A stretch of DNA of 64,000 bases from an uncultured Gemmiger sp. Its GTDB lineage: Bacteria; Bacillota; Clostridia; Oscillospirales; Ruminococcaceae. The stretch is from the NCBI GenBank assembly GCA_944386225.1, contig CALXAH010000004.1:62001-126000 (forward strand). The letters run 5' to 3'. Shown here in pieces: positions 42,495-50,493 of this stretch (position 1 is its first letter; each line of letters opens with the position of its first letter). The notes below the pieces were generated by a model that saw only the letters and a program-made list of their open reading frames with translations, did not search any database and was not told the DNA's origin. The position numbers and the translations under genes are program-made.

Positions 42495-42791
42495 ATGAAA
42501 CACTATGCGCTGCGCTGTGCCGCCGCGGCGGCGCTCTGCCTGGTGCTGACCGGCTGCGGCAGACTGTCCGGCAGTTACAGCTGCGGGGAGGAGGGCGCGG
42601 ACGTATTCACCTTCACCGGCCCGGATACCCTGACCCTCACCTGCTACGACATGATCTACGGCTGCACCTACCAGCGCAAGGGGGATCAGCTGATCGTCAC
42701 CTGCGAACTGTTCGGCACCGCCACCTACAGCTTTGAAACCAAAGGCGAGGATCTGATCATCGACGGGGCGACCTACTCGCCGGTGGAGTAA
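42495..42791 (+). CDS. Small lipoprotein of unknown function
   Basis: A 98-residue protein starting MKHYALRCAAAAALCL, with a lipoprotein signal ending LVLTGC (Cys near residue 21). The mature part is short and beta-rich (YSCGEEGADVFTFTGPDTLTLTCYD, then YQRKGDQLIVTCELFG), which may be a small barrel of the kind found in DUF5640-like lipoproteins. That family guess is weak. Two bases separate it from the next gene; its own promoter lies close upstream. Confidence 0.7.
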   Translation: MKHYALRCAAAAALCLVLTGCGRLSGSYSCGEEGADVFTFTGPDTLTLTCYDMIYGCTYQRKGDQLIVTCELFGTATYSFETKGEDLIIDGATYSPVE

Positions 42792-42793
42792 CC

Positions 42794-43309
42794 ATGGCCC
42801 GCACACTGTACCTGGTGGGCGGCCCCATGGGGGTGGGCAAAACCACCCTTTGCCGCCTGCTGGAGCACCGGCTGCCCGCCTGCGCGTTTCTGGACGGGGA
42901 CTGGTGCTGGGAGATGAATCCTTTCGTGGTGAACGAGGAGACCCGCCGCATGGTGCTGGACAACATCGTGTATCTGCTCAACAGCTTCCTGCACTGTTCG
43001 GTGTACGAGAATGTGGTGTTCGGCTGGGTGCTGCATCTGCCCGAAACCTGGGCGGAGCTGGAAGCCCGGCTGGACACGGCGGGCTGGCGGGTGGTGCGCA
43101 CCGTGCTGGTCTGTACGCCGGAGGAACTGCGCACCCGTCTGGAGGCGGACATTGCCGCCGGATGCCGTCAGCCGGATTGCATCCCCCGCGCCCTGGAGCG
43201 GCTGGAAAGCTGCCGCCGCCTGCCCGCGGCCTGGCAGCGGGATACCACCGGCCTGTCCCCTGCCCGCATTGCCGACCGGCTGCTGGCGAATACTTTGGAA
43301 AATCGGTAA
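42794..43309 (+). CDS. P-loop nucleotide kinase-like protein
   Basis: A 171-residue AAA-type kinase-like protein. Walker A is GGPMGVGKTTLCRLLE near residue 9. FLDGDWCWEMNPF near 32 has an acidic residue where kinases of this class place the substrate-binding carboxylate. RTVLVCTPEELRTRLEADI near 100 and a C-terminal CxxLPAAWQRDTTGLSPARIADRLL follow, similar to shikimate-kinase-like nucleotide kinases. The substrate is unknown. Cotranscribed with the small lipoprotein. Confidence 0.78.
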   Translation: MARTLYLVGGPMGVGKTTLCRLLEHRLPACAFLDGDWCWEMNPFVVNEETRRMVLDNIVYLLNSFLHCSVYENVVFGWVLHLPETWAELEARLDTAGWRVVRTVLVCTPEELRTRLEADIAAGCRQPDCIPRALERLESCRRLPAAWQRDTTGLSPARIADRLLANTLENR

Positions 43310-43312
43310 AAC

Positions 43313-43354
43313 AACGCGCCCGTCCGGGGCAAAAAGCCCGGGCGGGCGCGTTTT
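43313..43354. terminator. Bidirectional terminator
   Basis: AACGCGCCC-gt-CCGGG, A-rich loop, CCCGG-gc-GGGCGCGTT then TTT, between convergent genes. Confidence 0.88.
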
Positions 43355-43360
43355 ACTGTG

Positions 43361-43825
43361 TTATTCCCAGGGCGGCGCGTCGGGGTTCGGCGCGGCCGGG
43401 GCGGGCGTTTCGGGCTGGGGTGCCGCTGCTTCGGGCGCGGGGGCCGGTTCGGCCGGCGGCTGGGTTTGCGGCTGCGCGGGTTCTTCCGCGGCCTGGGGTT
43501 CTTCGGGCTCTTCCGGTTTCACCCAGGGCTCGGAATCCAGAATGTTCCAGCCGATGGCCTTCCAGTGGCGGGGCCGGGCGTAGAACTGATCCTCCACCCA
43601 GGCTTTCGCCGCCGCCAGACCCTCCTCATTCCGGGAAAAGCTCTCCCGCACCTTCAGCGCGTCGTCGGTCTTTTCCAGGCACCAGGGATTGGGCCACACC
43701 ACCGCCCCGATGCTCTCGTCGTCCATCGTAAAAGCATACCGCATGCCGCTGTGGCTGCCGGTGTAGATCTTGTTGCATTTCAGATACAGAAAGCCCGGCA
43801 CAAAGGCAAAGGTCTCCCGTTCCAT
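43361..43825 (-). CDS. Protein of unknown function with a Pro/Ala/Glu-rich tail
   Basis: A 154-residue protein. Residues 1-100 look folded (FAFVPGFLYLKCNKIYTGSH, MDDESIGAVVWPNPWCLEKTDD, then WVEDQFYARPRHWKAIGWNILD). From about 103 to the end it is a low-complexity Pro/Ala/Glu tail ending in DAPPWE. No family recognised; no signal peptide or TM. AAAGGGGG lies upstream of the ATG. Gene is monocistronic, ending at the shared terminator. Confidence 0.7.
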   Translation of the reverse strand: MERETFAFVPGFLYLKCNKIYTGSHSGMRYAFTMDDESIGAVVWPNPWCLEKTDDALKVRESFSRNEEGLAAAKAWVEDQFYARPRHWKAIGWNILDSEPWVKPEEPEEPQAAEEPAQPQTQPPAEPAPAPEAAAPQPETPAPAAPNPDAPPWE

Positions 43826-43852
43826 GGCATTTCCCCCTTTTTGCGTGTTCCT

Positions 43853-45064
43853 TTATTGTAGCGGGTTTTCGGTTTCGGGGCAAGGGCCGAAGGCCACATC
43901 CAGCACCAGCACCTCGCTGCAGGTGCCCACCCGCATGGGCGGGCCCCAGGCCCCCGCCCCGCTGGTGGTGACCAGCCAGCCGCGGCCGTGGCGGCGGATT
44001 CCGCCCGGGTTGTGCCACAGCAGGTGCATCAGCCAGTTGGCGGGCCACAGCTGCCCGTCGTGGGTGTGACCGCAGAGCACCAGATCCGCCCCCGCGTCGG
44101 CCAGGGCCCGGTCCTCCCGGGGCTGGTGATCCAGCACGAAAATGGGCGCGGCCGCGTCCAGCCCGGCCAGCAGTTCTTCCGGCGCGGCCCGGCGCAGCCC
44201 GGCCCGGCGGGCCATCCCCCGGTCGGCCCGGCCCGCCAGCTGCACCCCGCAGCCCAGCTGCGCCGTCTCCTCGCAGAGCATCCGGATACGGGCCTTGTCC
44301 AGAAACGCCTCAAACCGGCCGTCCTGCCCCGGCCGCCCCACCGAGAATCCCGCCAGCAGTTCTTCCGGCAGGTCGTGGTTGCCCCAGCAGGCCCACACGC
44401 CCCACCGGGGCCGCAGCTGGGCCAGCAGCCGGGCGGCCTCGGCCGGCTCCTCAATGTCGTCAAAGCAGTTGTCGAACAGATCCCCCGCAATGCACACCAG
44501 ATCCGGCTTTTCCGCCCGGATCGCCGCGCAGAGCCGCCGCAGCCCGGCCAGCCCCAGGTTGCTGCCCAGATGCAGGTCGGCCACCAGCGCCACCCGCAGC
44601 CGGGGCGTTTCGCAGGGCTTTTCTATATGGATCGCCCGGCGGCGGATCCGCAGCTTTTTCGCCTGGCGGCAGCCCCACAAGCAAAGCAGCAGATCCGCCG
44701 CCAGCGCCAGGCTGCCCGCCGCTGCCAGCACCCGGGTGCGCAGGATTTCCGGCAAAGCGGCGTACCAGGCGCAGCGCACCACGATCTCCCGGCACAGGGC
44801 AAACGCCCCCGTCAGCAGAAAGCCGTACAGCATAAAGGCCAGCCAGACGCCGCAGGCCCGGTGCAGCCCGCGGCGCAGCGGGCCTTTGCGGGCCAGAAAC
44901 GCCCACACCGGGCTGACCGCCCACAGCCAGAACACAACCAGCGCCGCCGCCCCTGCCGCCAGGGCGGTGAGCGGCCAGCCCCAGGCGGTGAGCCACCGCA
45001 GCAGCCAGACACTCAGATACAGGTTCCCGGCCAGATAGGCAAGGCCGGCAAAAAACAAAGCCAT
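43853..45064 (-). CDS. Membrane-bound metallophosphoesterase (calcineurin-like)
   Basis: A 403-residue protein with four TM segments in residues 1-140, then a cytosolic or surface phosphoesterase domain with all five motifs. These are LVADLHLGSN near 160, IAGDLFDN near 194, CWGNHDLPEE near 227, LDHQP near 310 and LCGHTHDGQLWP near 330. Relatives include the YkuE/UshA-like and UDP-2,3-diacylglucosamine hydrolase groups; the TM fusion resembles YkuE-type enzymes. The substrate is unknown. GAGG precedes the ATG; diverges from the CCA-adding enzyme. Confidence 0.9.
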   Translation of the reverse strand: MALFFAGLAYLAGNLYLSVWLLRWLTAWGWPLTALAAGAAALVVFWLWAVSPVWAFLARKGPLRRGLHRACGVWLAFMLYGFLLTGAFALCREIVVRCAWYAALPEILRTRVLAAAGSLALAADLLLCLWGCRQAKKLRIRRRAIHIEKPCETPRLRVALVADLHLGSNLGLAGLRRLCAAIRAEKPDLVCIAGDLFDNCFDDIEEPAEAARLLAQLRPRWGVWACWGNHDLPEELLAGFSVGRPGQDGRFEAFLDKARIRMLCEETAQLGCGVQLAGRADRGMARRAGLRRAAPEELLAGLDAAAPIFVLDHQPREDRALADAGADLVLCGHTHDGQLWPANWLMHLLWHNPGGIRRHGRGWLVTTSGAGAWGPPMRVGTCSEVLVLDVAFGPCPETENPLQ

Positions 45065-45154
45065 AGGTTTCCTCTTTCCCGCCCGCGGCCACTGGCGCGG
45101 GCGCTGATTCTATGATACCATACTCTATGCAAAGAGCAAAGGAGGGGGAATGGA

Positions 45155-46480
45155 ATGGAACTGACCCTGAGCCCGGCGGCCGCCGGGGTGCTGGCCGGGC
45201 TGGAAGCGGCGGGCTTCCGGGCCTGGGTGGTGGGCGGCTGCGTGCGGGACGCGCTGCGGGGCGAATCCCCCCACGACTGGGACGTGTGCACCGACGCCCG
45301 CCCCGAACAGGTGGAAGCCTGCTTTGCCCGCACCCTGCCCACCGGCCTTGCCCACGGCACCGTGACGGTGCTGTGGGACCACACACCGGTAGAGGTGACC
45401 ACCCTGCGGGCCGAGAGCGGCTATTCCGACGGGCGGCGGCCGGATCATGTGGAGTTTGTCACCGACCTGAACCGGGATCTGGCCCGGCGGGATTTTACCG
45501 TAAACGCCATGGCCTGGAACCCCCGCACCGGGCTGGCCGATCCTTTCAATGGCCGGGCCGATCTGGCGGCGGGGGTGCTGCGGGCGGTGGGGCAGCCGGA
45601 CGCCCGCTTTTCCGAGGACGCGCTGCGCATCCTGCGGGGGCTTCGGTTTGCCGCCCGGCTGGGCTTTGATATCGAGCCGGCCACCGCCCGGGCCATGGAG
45701 CGGCAGGCCCCGCGCCTGCGGGCCATCGCGCCGGAGCGGGTGCAGGCCGAACTGGACGGCCTTGTGCTGGGCGCGGCGGCGGAAAAGGTGCTGGCCCGCT
45801 GGCCCGCGGTGCTGGAACCGGTGCTGCCGGAGATCGCCCCGGCGGTGGGCTTTGACCAGCACAACCATCATCATTGTCTCGACGTGTGGGGGCATACCGC
45901 CCGGGCGGTGGGTTCGGCCGCGGCGGACCGGGCGGTGCGGCTGACCATGCTGCTGCACGATCTGGGCAAGCCGGATTGCTTTTCCCGGGGGCCGGACGGG
46001 GTGGGCCATTTTTACGGCCACGCCCAGCACAGCGCCGAACTGGCTCAGACCATCCTGACCCGCCTGCGGTACGACAACGACACCCGGGACCGGGTGGTGC
46101 GGCTGGTGCGGCTGCACGACGCGCCGCTGCCGGTGGAGGAAAAGACCGCCCGGCGGCTGCTGAACCGGCTGGGCGAGCAGGACACCCGGGCGCTGATCGC
46201 GGTGCACCGGGCGGATACCCTGGCCCTGGCCCCCGCCTGGCATGGCCGGCTGGCGGAACTGGACGCGCTGGAAATCCTGCTGGATGAGCAGCTGGCACAA
46301 GACGCCTGCTTCTCCCTGCGGCAGCTGGCGGTGAACGGCCGGGACGTGCTGGCCGCCGGGGCGGCGCCCGGCCCGGCGGTGGGCCGGGCGCTGGACGCGC
46401 TGCTGCAGCGGGTGCTGGCGGGCGAAATCCCCAACGACCGGGCGATGCTGCTGGCGGAACTGCCAAAGTATCTGGAATAA
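45155..46480 (+). CDS. cca: CCA tRNA nucleotidyltransferase, HD-domain type
   Basis: Adds or repairs the 3' CCA of tRNA. The 441-residue protein has the class II nucleotidyltransferase head WVVGGCVRDALRGESPHDWDVCTDA (about residues 24-48) with the catalytic DxD, then RRDFTVNAMAWN near 109 and EDALRILRGLRFAARLGF near 152-169 (neck helix). An HD domain near 240-340 (NHHHCLDVWGHT, LLHDLGKPD) may add phosphohydrolase activity, as in the longer bacterial enzymes. GGAGGGGG upstream of the ATG. Confidence 0.95.
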   Translation: MELTLSPAAAGVLAGLEAAGFRAWVVGGCVRDALRGESPHDWDVCTDARPEQVEACFARTLPTGLAHGTVTVLWDHTPVEVTTLRAESGYSDGRRPDHVEFVTDLNRDLARRDFTVNAMAWNPRTGLADPFNGRADLAAGVLRAVGQPDARFSEDALRILRGLRFAARLGFDIEPATARAMERQAPRLRAIAPERVQAELDGLVLGAAAEKVLARWPAVLEPVLPEIAPAVGFDQHNHHHCLDVWGHTARAVGSAAADRAVRLTMLLHDLGKPDCFSRGPDGVGHFYGHAQHSAELAQTILTRLRYDNDTRDRVVRLVRLHDAPLPVEEKTARRLLNRLGEQDTRALIAVHRADTLALAPAWHGRLAELDALEILLDEQLAQDACFSLRQLAVNGRDVLAAGAAPGPAVGRALDALLQRVLAGEIPNDRAMLLAELPKYLE

Positions 46481-46512
46481 AAAACAGGCGTGCCGCCCGG
46501 CACGCCTGTTTT
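46481..46512. terminator. Bidirectional terminator
   Basis: AAAACAGGCGTGCCG and CGGCACGCCTGTTTT with a short loop, between cca and the convergent oxidoreductase gene. Confidence 0.9.
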
Positions 46513-46532
46513 CGGTTGTGGATGGGAAAGGA

Positions 46533-49121
46533 TCAGCAGGTGGCGCCGCCCTTCAGATGCTTCTGGGCCGCCAGGTTTTCCTGCTTGCGGGCCAGCAGAT
46601 CGTCGCTCAGCAGCTGCGCCTGCACCGATTCAAAGCCCAGCCGGGCGATGGTGTCGGCAAAGCGTTCGCCGGTGATGCCCTGTTCGCGGAAGAGCAGGAT
46701 GGCCTTCTCCACCACGTTCAGTACCTCTTCCTTGCTGGTGAACACCTTGTCCAGCGCGTGGCCCTGGGCCACTTTCTTGCCCCAGCGGCCGCCCACATAG
46801 ATCTTGTAGCCGTTGGTCTCGCTGGTCAGCGCGCCGAAGGGGCACTTGCCCACGCAGCGGCCGCAGTGGTTGCAGGCATCCGGATCAATCTGGATCTTGC
46901 CGTCCTTCATCTGGGCCACCTGGATGGGGCAGGCGCCCTCCACCTGGCAGACCTTGCAGCCGCGGCATTTGTCCGGATCGATCTGGGGCACCCGCTGGCC
47001 GATGATGCCCAGGTCGTTCAGATCGGGCTTGACGCAGTTGTTCGGGCAGCCGCCCACCGCGATCTTGAACTTGTGGGGCAGCTTCACGCCGGCGTAGCCG
47101 TGGTAGAACCGCTCGTGGATCTCCTCGGACAGGGCAAAGGTGTCGATCAGGCCGTACTGGCAGGTCGTGCCCTTGCAGGACACCACCGGCCGCACCTTGC
47201 TGCCGGTGCCGCCGGTCTCCAGCCCGTACTGGGCCAGGTACTCCCGCAGCGGCTCAATGTTGGCGTAGGGCACGCCCTGGATCTCCAGGGTCAGGCGGCT
47301 GGTCATGGTGATGGCGCCGCTGCCGTACAGGGCGGCAGCTTCCGAGATGGCCCGGCTTTCCTCGGCGGTGATCTTGCCGTTGCGGGTGATCACGCGGCCG
47401 TTGAAGCAGTCCGGGGTGTTCTTGTCATGCAAAAAGCCCAGGGCCTTTACCCGGGTGATGTCTTCGGGGGAGACGGTGGTCTTGACCCCTTCCACCTTCA
47501 CATCGTTGAAGAAGGTGGCGCCCTCCAGCACGCGGGTGTTGGTGTAGCCCGCGGCCATCAGACGGCGCTGCAGCAGATAGGCACGGCGGCCCTTGGCGCA
47601 GACCAGCAGCAGCTTTTCGTCCTTGTCCAGCCCCTCCACCGGGCCGTTGACCTTGGTCAGATCCACCCAGCGGGCGCCGGGGATGACCGGCTGGGCGTTG
47701 GCGTCCACCACCGTCCAGCCCTTGGCCTCGCCGGCGGCGTACTGGGCGGGGGTCATGCTGCACATGGCACCGCACAGCTTGTTGCCCAGCACATACACCG
47801 CCTGCACAAAGGGATGGATGGCGGTGGAGAAGGGCGGCGCGTAGGCCAGATCCAGCCCGTCCAGATCCTCCAGCCGGGCGTTCAGGGCGATGCCGGTCAC
47901 CGCCACGTCGATCATCTTGTCCACCGCGCCGGGGCCCAGCACCTGGGCGCCCAGCAGCTTGTGGGTGGCCTTGTCCGCCACCAGCTTGGTCACAAACCAG
48001 GCGGAATCGGGATAATAGTGGGCCTTGTCGTCGCTCACGGCCAGGGCGGTCTCCACATCGTAGCCCGCCTGTTTGGCCTGGGCCTCGGTCAGACCGGTGC
48101 GGGCGGCGTTCAGCCCGCCCGGCAGCTTCACCACGCCGGTGCCCAGCACGCCGGGATACCGCCCGGCCTCGCCCGCCAGCACCCGGGCCAGGGTGCGGCC
48201 CTCGTAGTTGGCGGAGGAGCCCATGGCCGACCACTGGCGCTCGCCGGTGATGCGGTTCTTGACCATCACGCAGTCGCCCGCGGCGTACACGTCCGGCAGG
48301 CTGGTGCGCAGCCGCTCGTCCACCAGGATGGTGCCCTTGAACATCTCCATGCCGGTGTCCGCCAGCCAGGCGGTGTTGGGGCGCACGCCCACGCTCAGCA
48401 CCACCAGATCGGCGGGCAGGGTTCCGGCGGCGGTGCTCACGCCGGTGGCCGCGCCGTCCGCGGTGAGGATCTCCTCCACCTTCACGCCGGTCAGCACCCG
48501 CAGCCCGGCCTCCTGCAGCTGTTTGCGGGCAAAGGCGGCCATCTCCGGATCCAGCACATTGGGCATGATCTGGCCCGCCATCTCGGCCACCGTCACCGAT
48601 ACCTTCTTCTCCATCAGGTTCTCGGCGATCTCCAGGCCGATGAAACCGGCGCCCACCACAACGGCCCGGCGCACCGGCTTTTCTTCCACATAGCGGCGCA
48701 GGCCCTCCGCGTCGTCGGGGGTGCGCAGGCAGTATACGCCCCGGCTCTCCACGCCGGGCAGCGGCGGCACCGCCGGGGAGGCGCCGGTGGCGATCACGCA
48801 GGCGTCATAGGCAAATTCGCTCTCGGAACCGTCGCTCAGATCCCGGGCGGTCACGGTATGGGCGGCGGCATCCAGACGGATAGCCTCCATGCCGGTGCGC
48901 ACCTCCACCCCGGTCAGTGCCGAATAGGAGGCGGGGGTGTTCACGATCAGCTGCTCCCGGCTGGGGATGGCCCCGCTTACATAGTAGGGCAGGCCGCAGC
49001 CCGCGTAGGAAATGTCCTTGTCCTTGGCCAGGATGGTCACCCGGGCATCGGGAACCATGCGCTTGAGCTTCGCGGCCGTTTTGGTACCGGCTGCCACACC
49101 GCCGATGATCAGTACGTTCAT
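46533..49121 (-). CDS. CoA-disulfide-reductase-like / rhodanese / sulfite-reductase-like fusion
   Basis: An 862-residue multidomain protein. Residues 1-440 form a flavin pyridine-nucleotide disulfide oxidoreductase (IIGGVAAGTKTAAKLKR; single active Cys42 in SYAGCGLPYY as in CoA disulfide/persulfide reductases; VVVGAGFIGLEIAENL; DVYAAGDCV). About 460-550 is rhodanese-like with VCAKGRRAYLLQRRL. From about 600 a sulfite/nitrite-reductase-like domain follows, with VVSCKGTTCQYGLIDT and IAVGGCPNNCVKPDLNDLG. It ends with two 4Fe-4S ferredoxin motifs (CRGCKVCQVEGACP and CNHCGRCVGKCP). Likely role: NAD(P)H-driven reduction of persulfide, polysulfide or sulfite in the cytoplasm. Confidence 0.88.
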   Translation of the reverse strand: MNVLIIGGVAAGTKTAAKLKRMVPDARVTILAKDKDISYAGCGLPYYVSGAIPSREQLIVNTPASYSALTGVEVRTGMEAIRLDAAAHTVTARDLSDGSESEFAYDACVIATGASPAVPPLPGVESRGVYCLRTPDDAEGLRRYVEEKPVRRAVVVGAGFIGLEIAENLMEKKVSVTVAEMAGQIMPNVLDPEMAAFARKQLQEAGLRVLTGVKVEEILTADGAATGVSTAAGTLPADLVVLSVGVRPNTAWLADTGMEMFKGTILVDERLRTSLPDVYAAGDCVMVKNRITGERQWSAMGSSANYEGRTLARVLAGEAGRYPGVLGTGVVKLPGGLNAARTGLTEAQAKQAGYDVETALAVSDDKAHYYPDSAWFVTKLVADKATHKLLGAQVLGPGAVDKMIDVAVTGIALNARLEDLDGLDLAYAPPFSTAIHPFVQAVYVLGNKLCGAMCSMTPAQYAAGEAKGWTVVDANAQPVIPGARWVDLTKVNGPVEGLDKDEKLLLVCAKGRRAYLLQRRLMAAGYTNTRVLEGATFFNDVKVEGVKTTVSPEDITRVKALGFLHDKNTPDCFNGRVITRNGKITAEESRAISEAAALYGSGAITMTSRLTLEIQGVPYANIEPLREYLAQYGLETGGTGSKVRPVVSCKGTTCQYGLIDTFALSEEIHERFYHGYAGVKLPHKFKIAVGGCPNNCVKPDLNDLGIIGQRVPQIDPDKCRGCKVCQVEGACPIQVAQMKDGKIQIDPDACNHCGRCVGKCPFGALTSETNGYKIYVGGRWGKKVAQGHALDKVFTSKEEVLNVVEKAILLFREQGITGERFADTIARLGFESVQAQLLSDDLLARKQENLAAQKHLKGGATC

Positions 49122-49148
49122 GGTCTTTCTCCTTTTTTGTATGAATCA

Positions 49149-49197
49149 GCCGCCGGGCGGAGTTGTCCGGCGGCGCGGGGATCATGCCTCTATTATA
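49149..49197 (-). promoter_or_regulatory. Promoter 10 box and leader hairpin of the fusion oxidoreductase
   Basis: Minus-strand TATAAT at 49192-49197 with only a weak 35 box, then a GCCGCCGG/CCGGCGGC hairpin (49149-49174) in the leader. GGAG precedes the ATG. Confidence 0.5.
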
Positions 49198-49234
49198 GCG
49201 AATCTGCCGGAAAGTAAAAGGGGAAAATTCCGGT

Positions 49235-49963
49235 TCAGTGCCGCTGGTCGGTCAGGGAATACATCTCGCAGAAGCGGGCCGCAAAGGAGGGTTCCCGGCC
49301 GCCCGCGTACAGGTGGGAGGTATCCCCGAAAGCCCCCATCCGGAAATAGGCCTGGCCCTCCCGGCGTTCCTCGGTCACCAGGGTGGTCACCGAGGAGGGG
49401 GCGGCGCAGGTGCCGTGCCACAGGATCATGGGCGAAACGTTCAGCAGCCGGCTCAGCAGCACGCACTCCACCCCGAAATGGCAGAACAGCACCACCGTGT
49501 CGGTGTTCGGGCGTTCGGCCCGGTAGAATTCCCCCTGGCGGGGATAGCCGTGGGCTGCCAGCAGCGCGTCCAGCCCGTCGGTGACGGCCTTGTACTTCTC
49601 CGCCACGCCGCCCGCCTGCATCACCGCCGGGTCAAACCAGGCATGCCGGTCAAAAAAGCGGGGTTCGGCGGTCCAGTCGGCGGGCATCCAGTCCCAGGTC
49701 ACGCTGTCCGCGTCCGGCTTGTTGGGCTTGCGGATGGGCGCGTCGAACTCCCGCAGCCAGGGGCACTCGGTGGCGGTGCGGCCCATCTTCCGCAGGGTCA
49801 GGGAGGCGGTGTCCTTCGCCCGGCCCAGCGGAGAAACATAAAAGGCCGCCACATCCAGGCGGCTCAGCCGGTCGGCCAGCAGGGCGGCCTCCTGCCAGCC
49901 GGTGGGGGTCAGCGAGTCGATGGAATAGTCCGGGTCGGCGTGACGCACGATCAGCAGCTTCAT
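49235..49963 (-). CDS. Histidine phosphatase-family protein (phosphoglycerate mutase-like)
   Basis: A 242-residue protein starting MKLLIVRHADPDYSID, with GGGAGGT upstream. The RHA version of the RHG motif is at residue 7, LSRLDVAAFYVSPLGRAKDTASL lies near 33-55, and a second His sits in VLFCHFGVECVLL near 160. TVVLFCHFG replaces the usual H(G/A)G(x)R block, a common variation. It may act on sugar phosphates or nucleotides; neighbours (GtrA, MFS permease) give no substrate. Confidence 0.88.
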   Translation of the reverse strand: MKLLIVRHADPDYSIDSLTPTGWQEAALLADRLSRLDVAAFYVSPLGRAKDTASLTLRKMGRTATECPWLREFDAPIRKPNKPDADSVTWDWMPADWTAEPRFFDRHAWFDPAVMQAGGVAEKYKAVTDGLDALLAAHGYPRQGEFYRAERPNTDTVVLFCHFGVECVLLSRLLNVSPMILWHGTCAAPSSVTTLVTEERREGQAYFRMGAFGDTSHLYAGGREPSFAARFCEMYSLTDQRH

Positions 49964-49974
49964 GGGTACCTCCC

Positions 49975-50376
49975 TTAATAGACAAACTTTTTTTGCAGCA
50001 GGTAGTTGACGAAAAACAGCAGCACATCCACCGGGATCTTGGCGGCCAGCCGGGGCAGCTGGGGCAAAACGTGTATGGTGGCAGCCACCAGCAGGGCGCT
50101 GCACAGGGTTTTGCCCACGGTGATGCCGGTGTACAGCCCGGCGGACCGGGTGTAGGAAGCCTTGCTCTCGAACACAAGGAAATAGTTGATCAGGTAATTG
50201 ACCAGCGAGGACAGCACCCGGGCCGCCACGGTGGCCGCCAGGATGGCCGCGCCGGTGGGGATCACGCTTTCCAGCAGGCGGCAGAAAACCGCAAAGGCGG
50301 CCAGATCCGCCCCGGAGGAGAGCAGCGAGGAAACGGTGAACCGGCCGAAACGCCGGGCCGAAGCCTGTTCGTGCAT
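49975..50376 (-). CDS. GtrA-like membrane protein
   Basis: A 133-residue protein from MHEQASARRFGRFTVSSLLSSG, with AAAGGAG upstream; an upstream ATG at 50460 lies in the MFS terminator and is not used. Four TM segments and the GtrA pattern (RFGRFTVSSLLSSGADLAAF; LSSLVNYLINYFLVF; DVLLFFVNYLLQKKFVY) are present. GtrA proteins are thought to move lipid-linked sugars across the membrane. It lies 11 bases before the histidine phosphatase gene. Confidence 0.88.
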   Translation of the reverse strand: MHEQASARRFGRFTVSSLLSSGADLAAFAVFCRLLESVIPTGAAILAATVAARVLSSLVNYLINYFLVFESKASYTRSAGLYTGITVGKTLCSALLVAATIHVLPQLPRLAAKIPVDVLLFFVNYLLQKKFVY

Positions 50377-50460
50377 GGAAAAAACTCCTTTCCGCAAAAA
50401 GAACGGCGCGCAAAGCCGCCGTACAAGGGTACTATACCACCGCAAAGCCGGAAAAAGCAA

Positions 50461-50484
50461 GCGCCGGCGGAAATCCGCCGGCGC
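50461..50484 (-). terminator. Terminator after the MFS permease gene
   Basis: GCGCCGGCGGA and TCCGCCGGCGC with a two-base loop; TTGCTTTTT follows on the minus strand. Confidence 0.85.
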
Positions 50485-50493
50485 CTGGCCGTG

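Noticed and set aside
46518..49217. 899-codon plus-strand open frame opposite the fusion oxidoreductase
   Set aside because: Shadow frame with no recognisable domain and no ribosome site.
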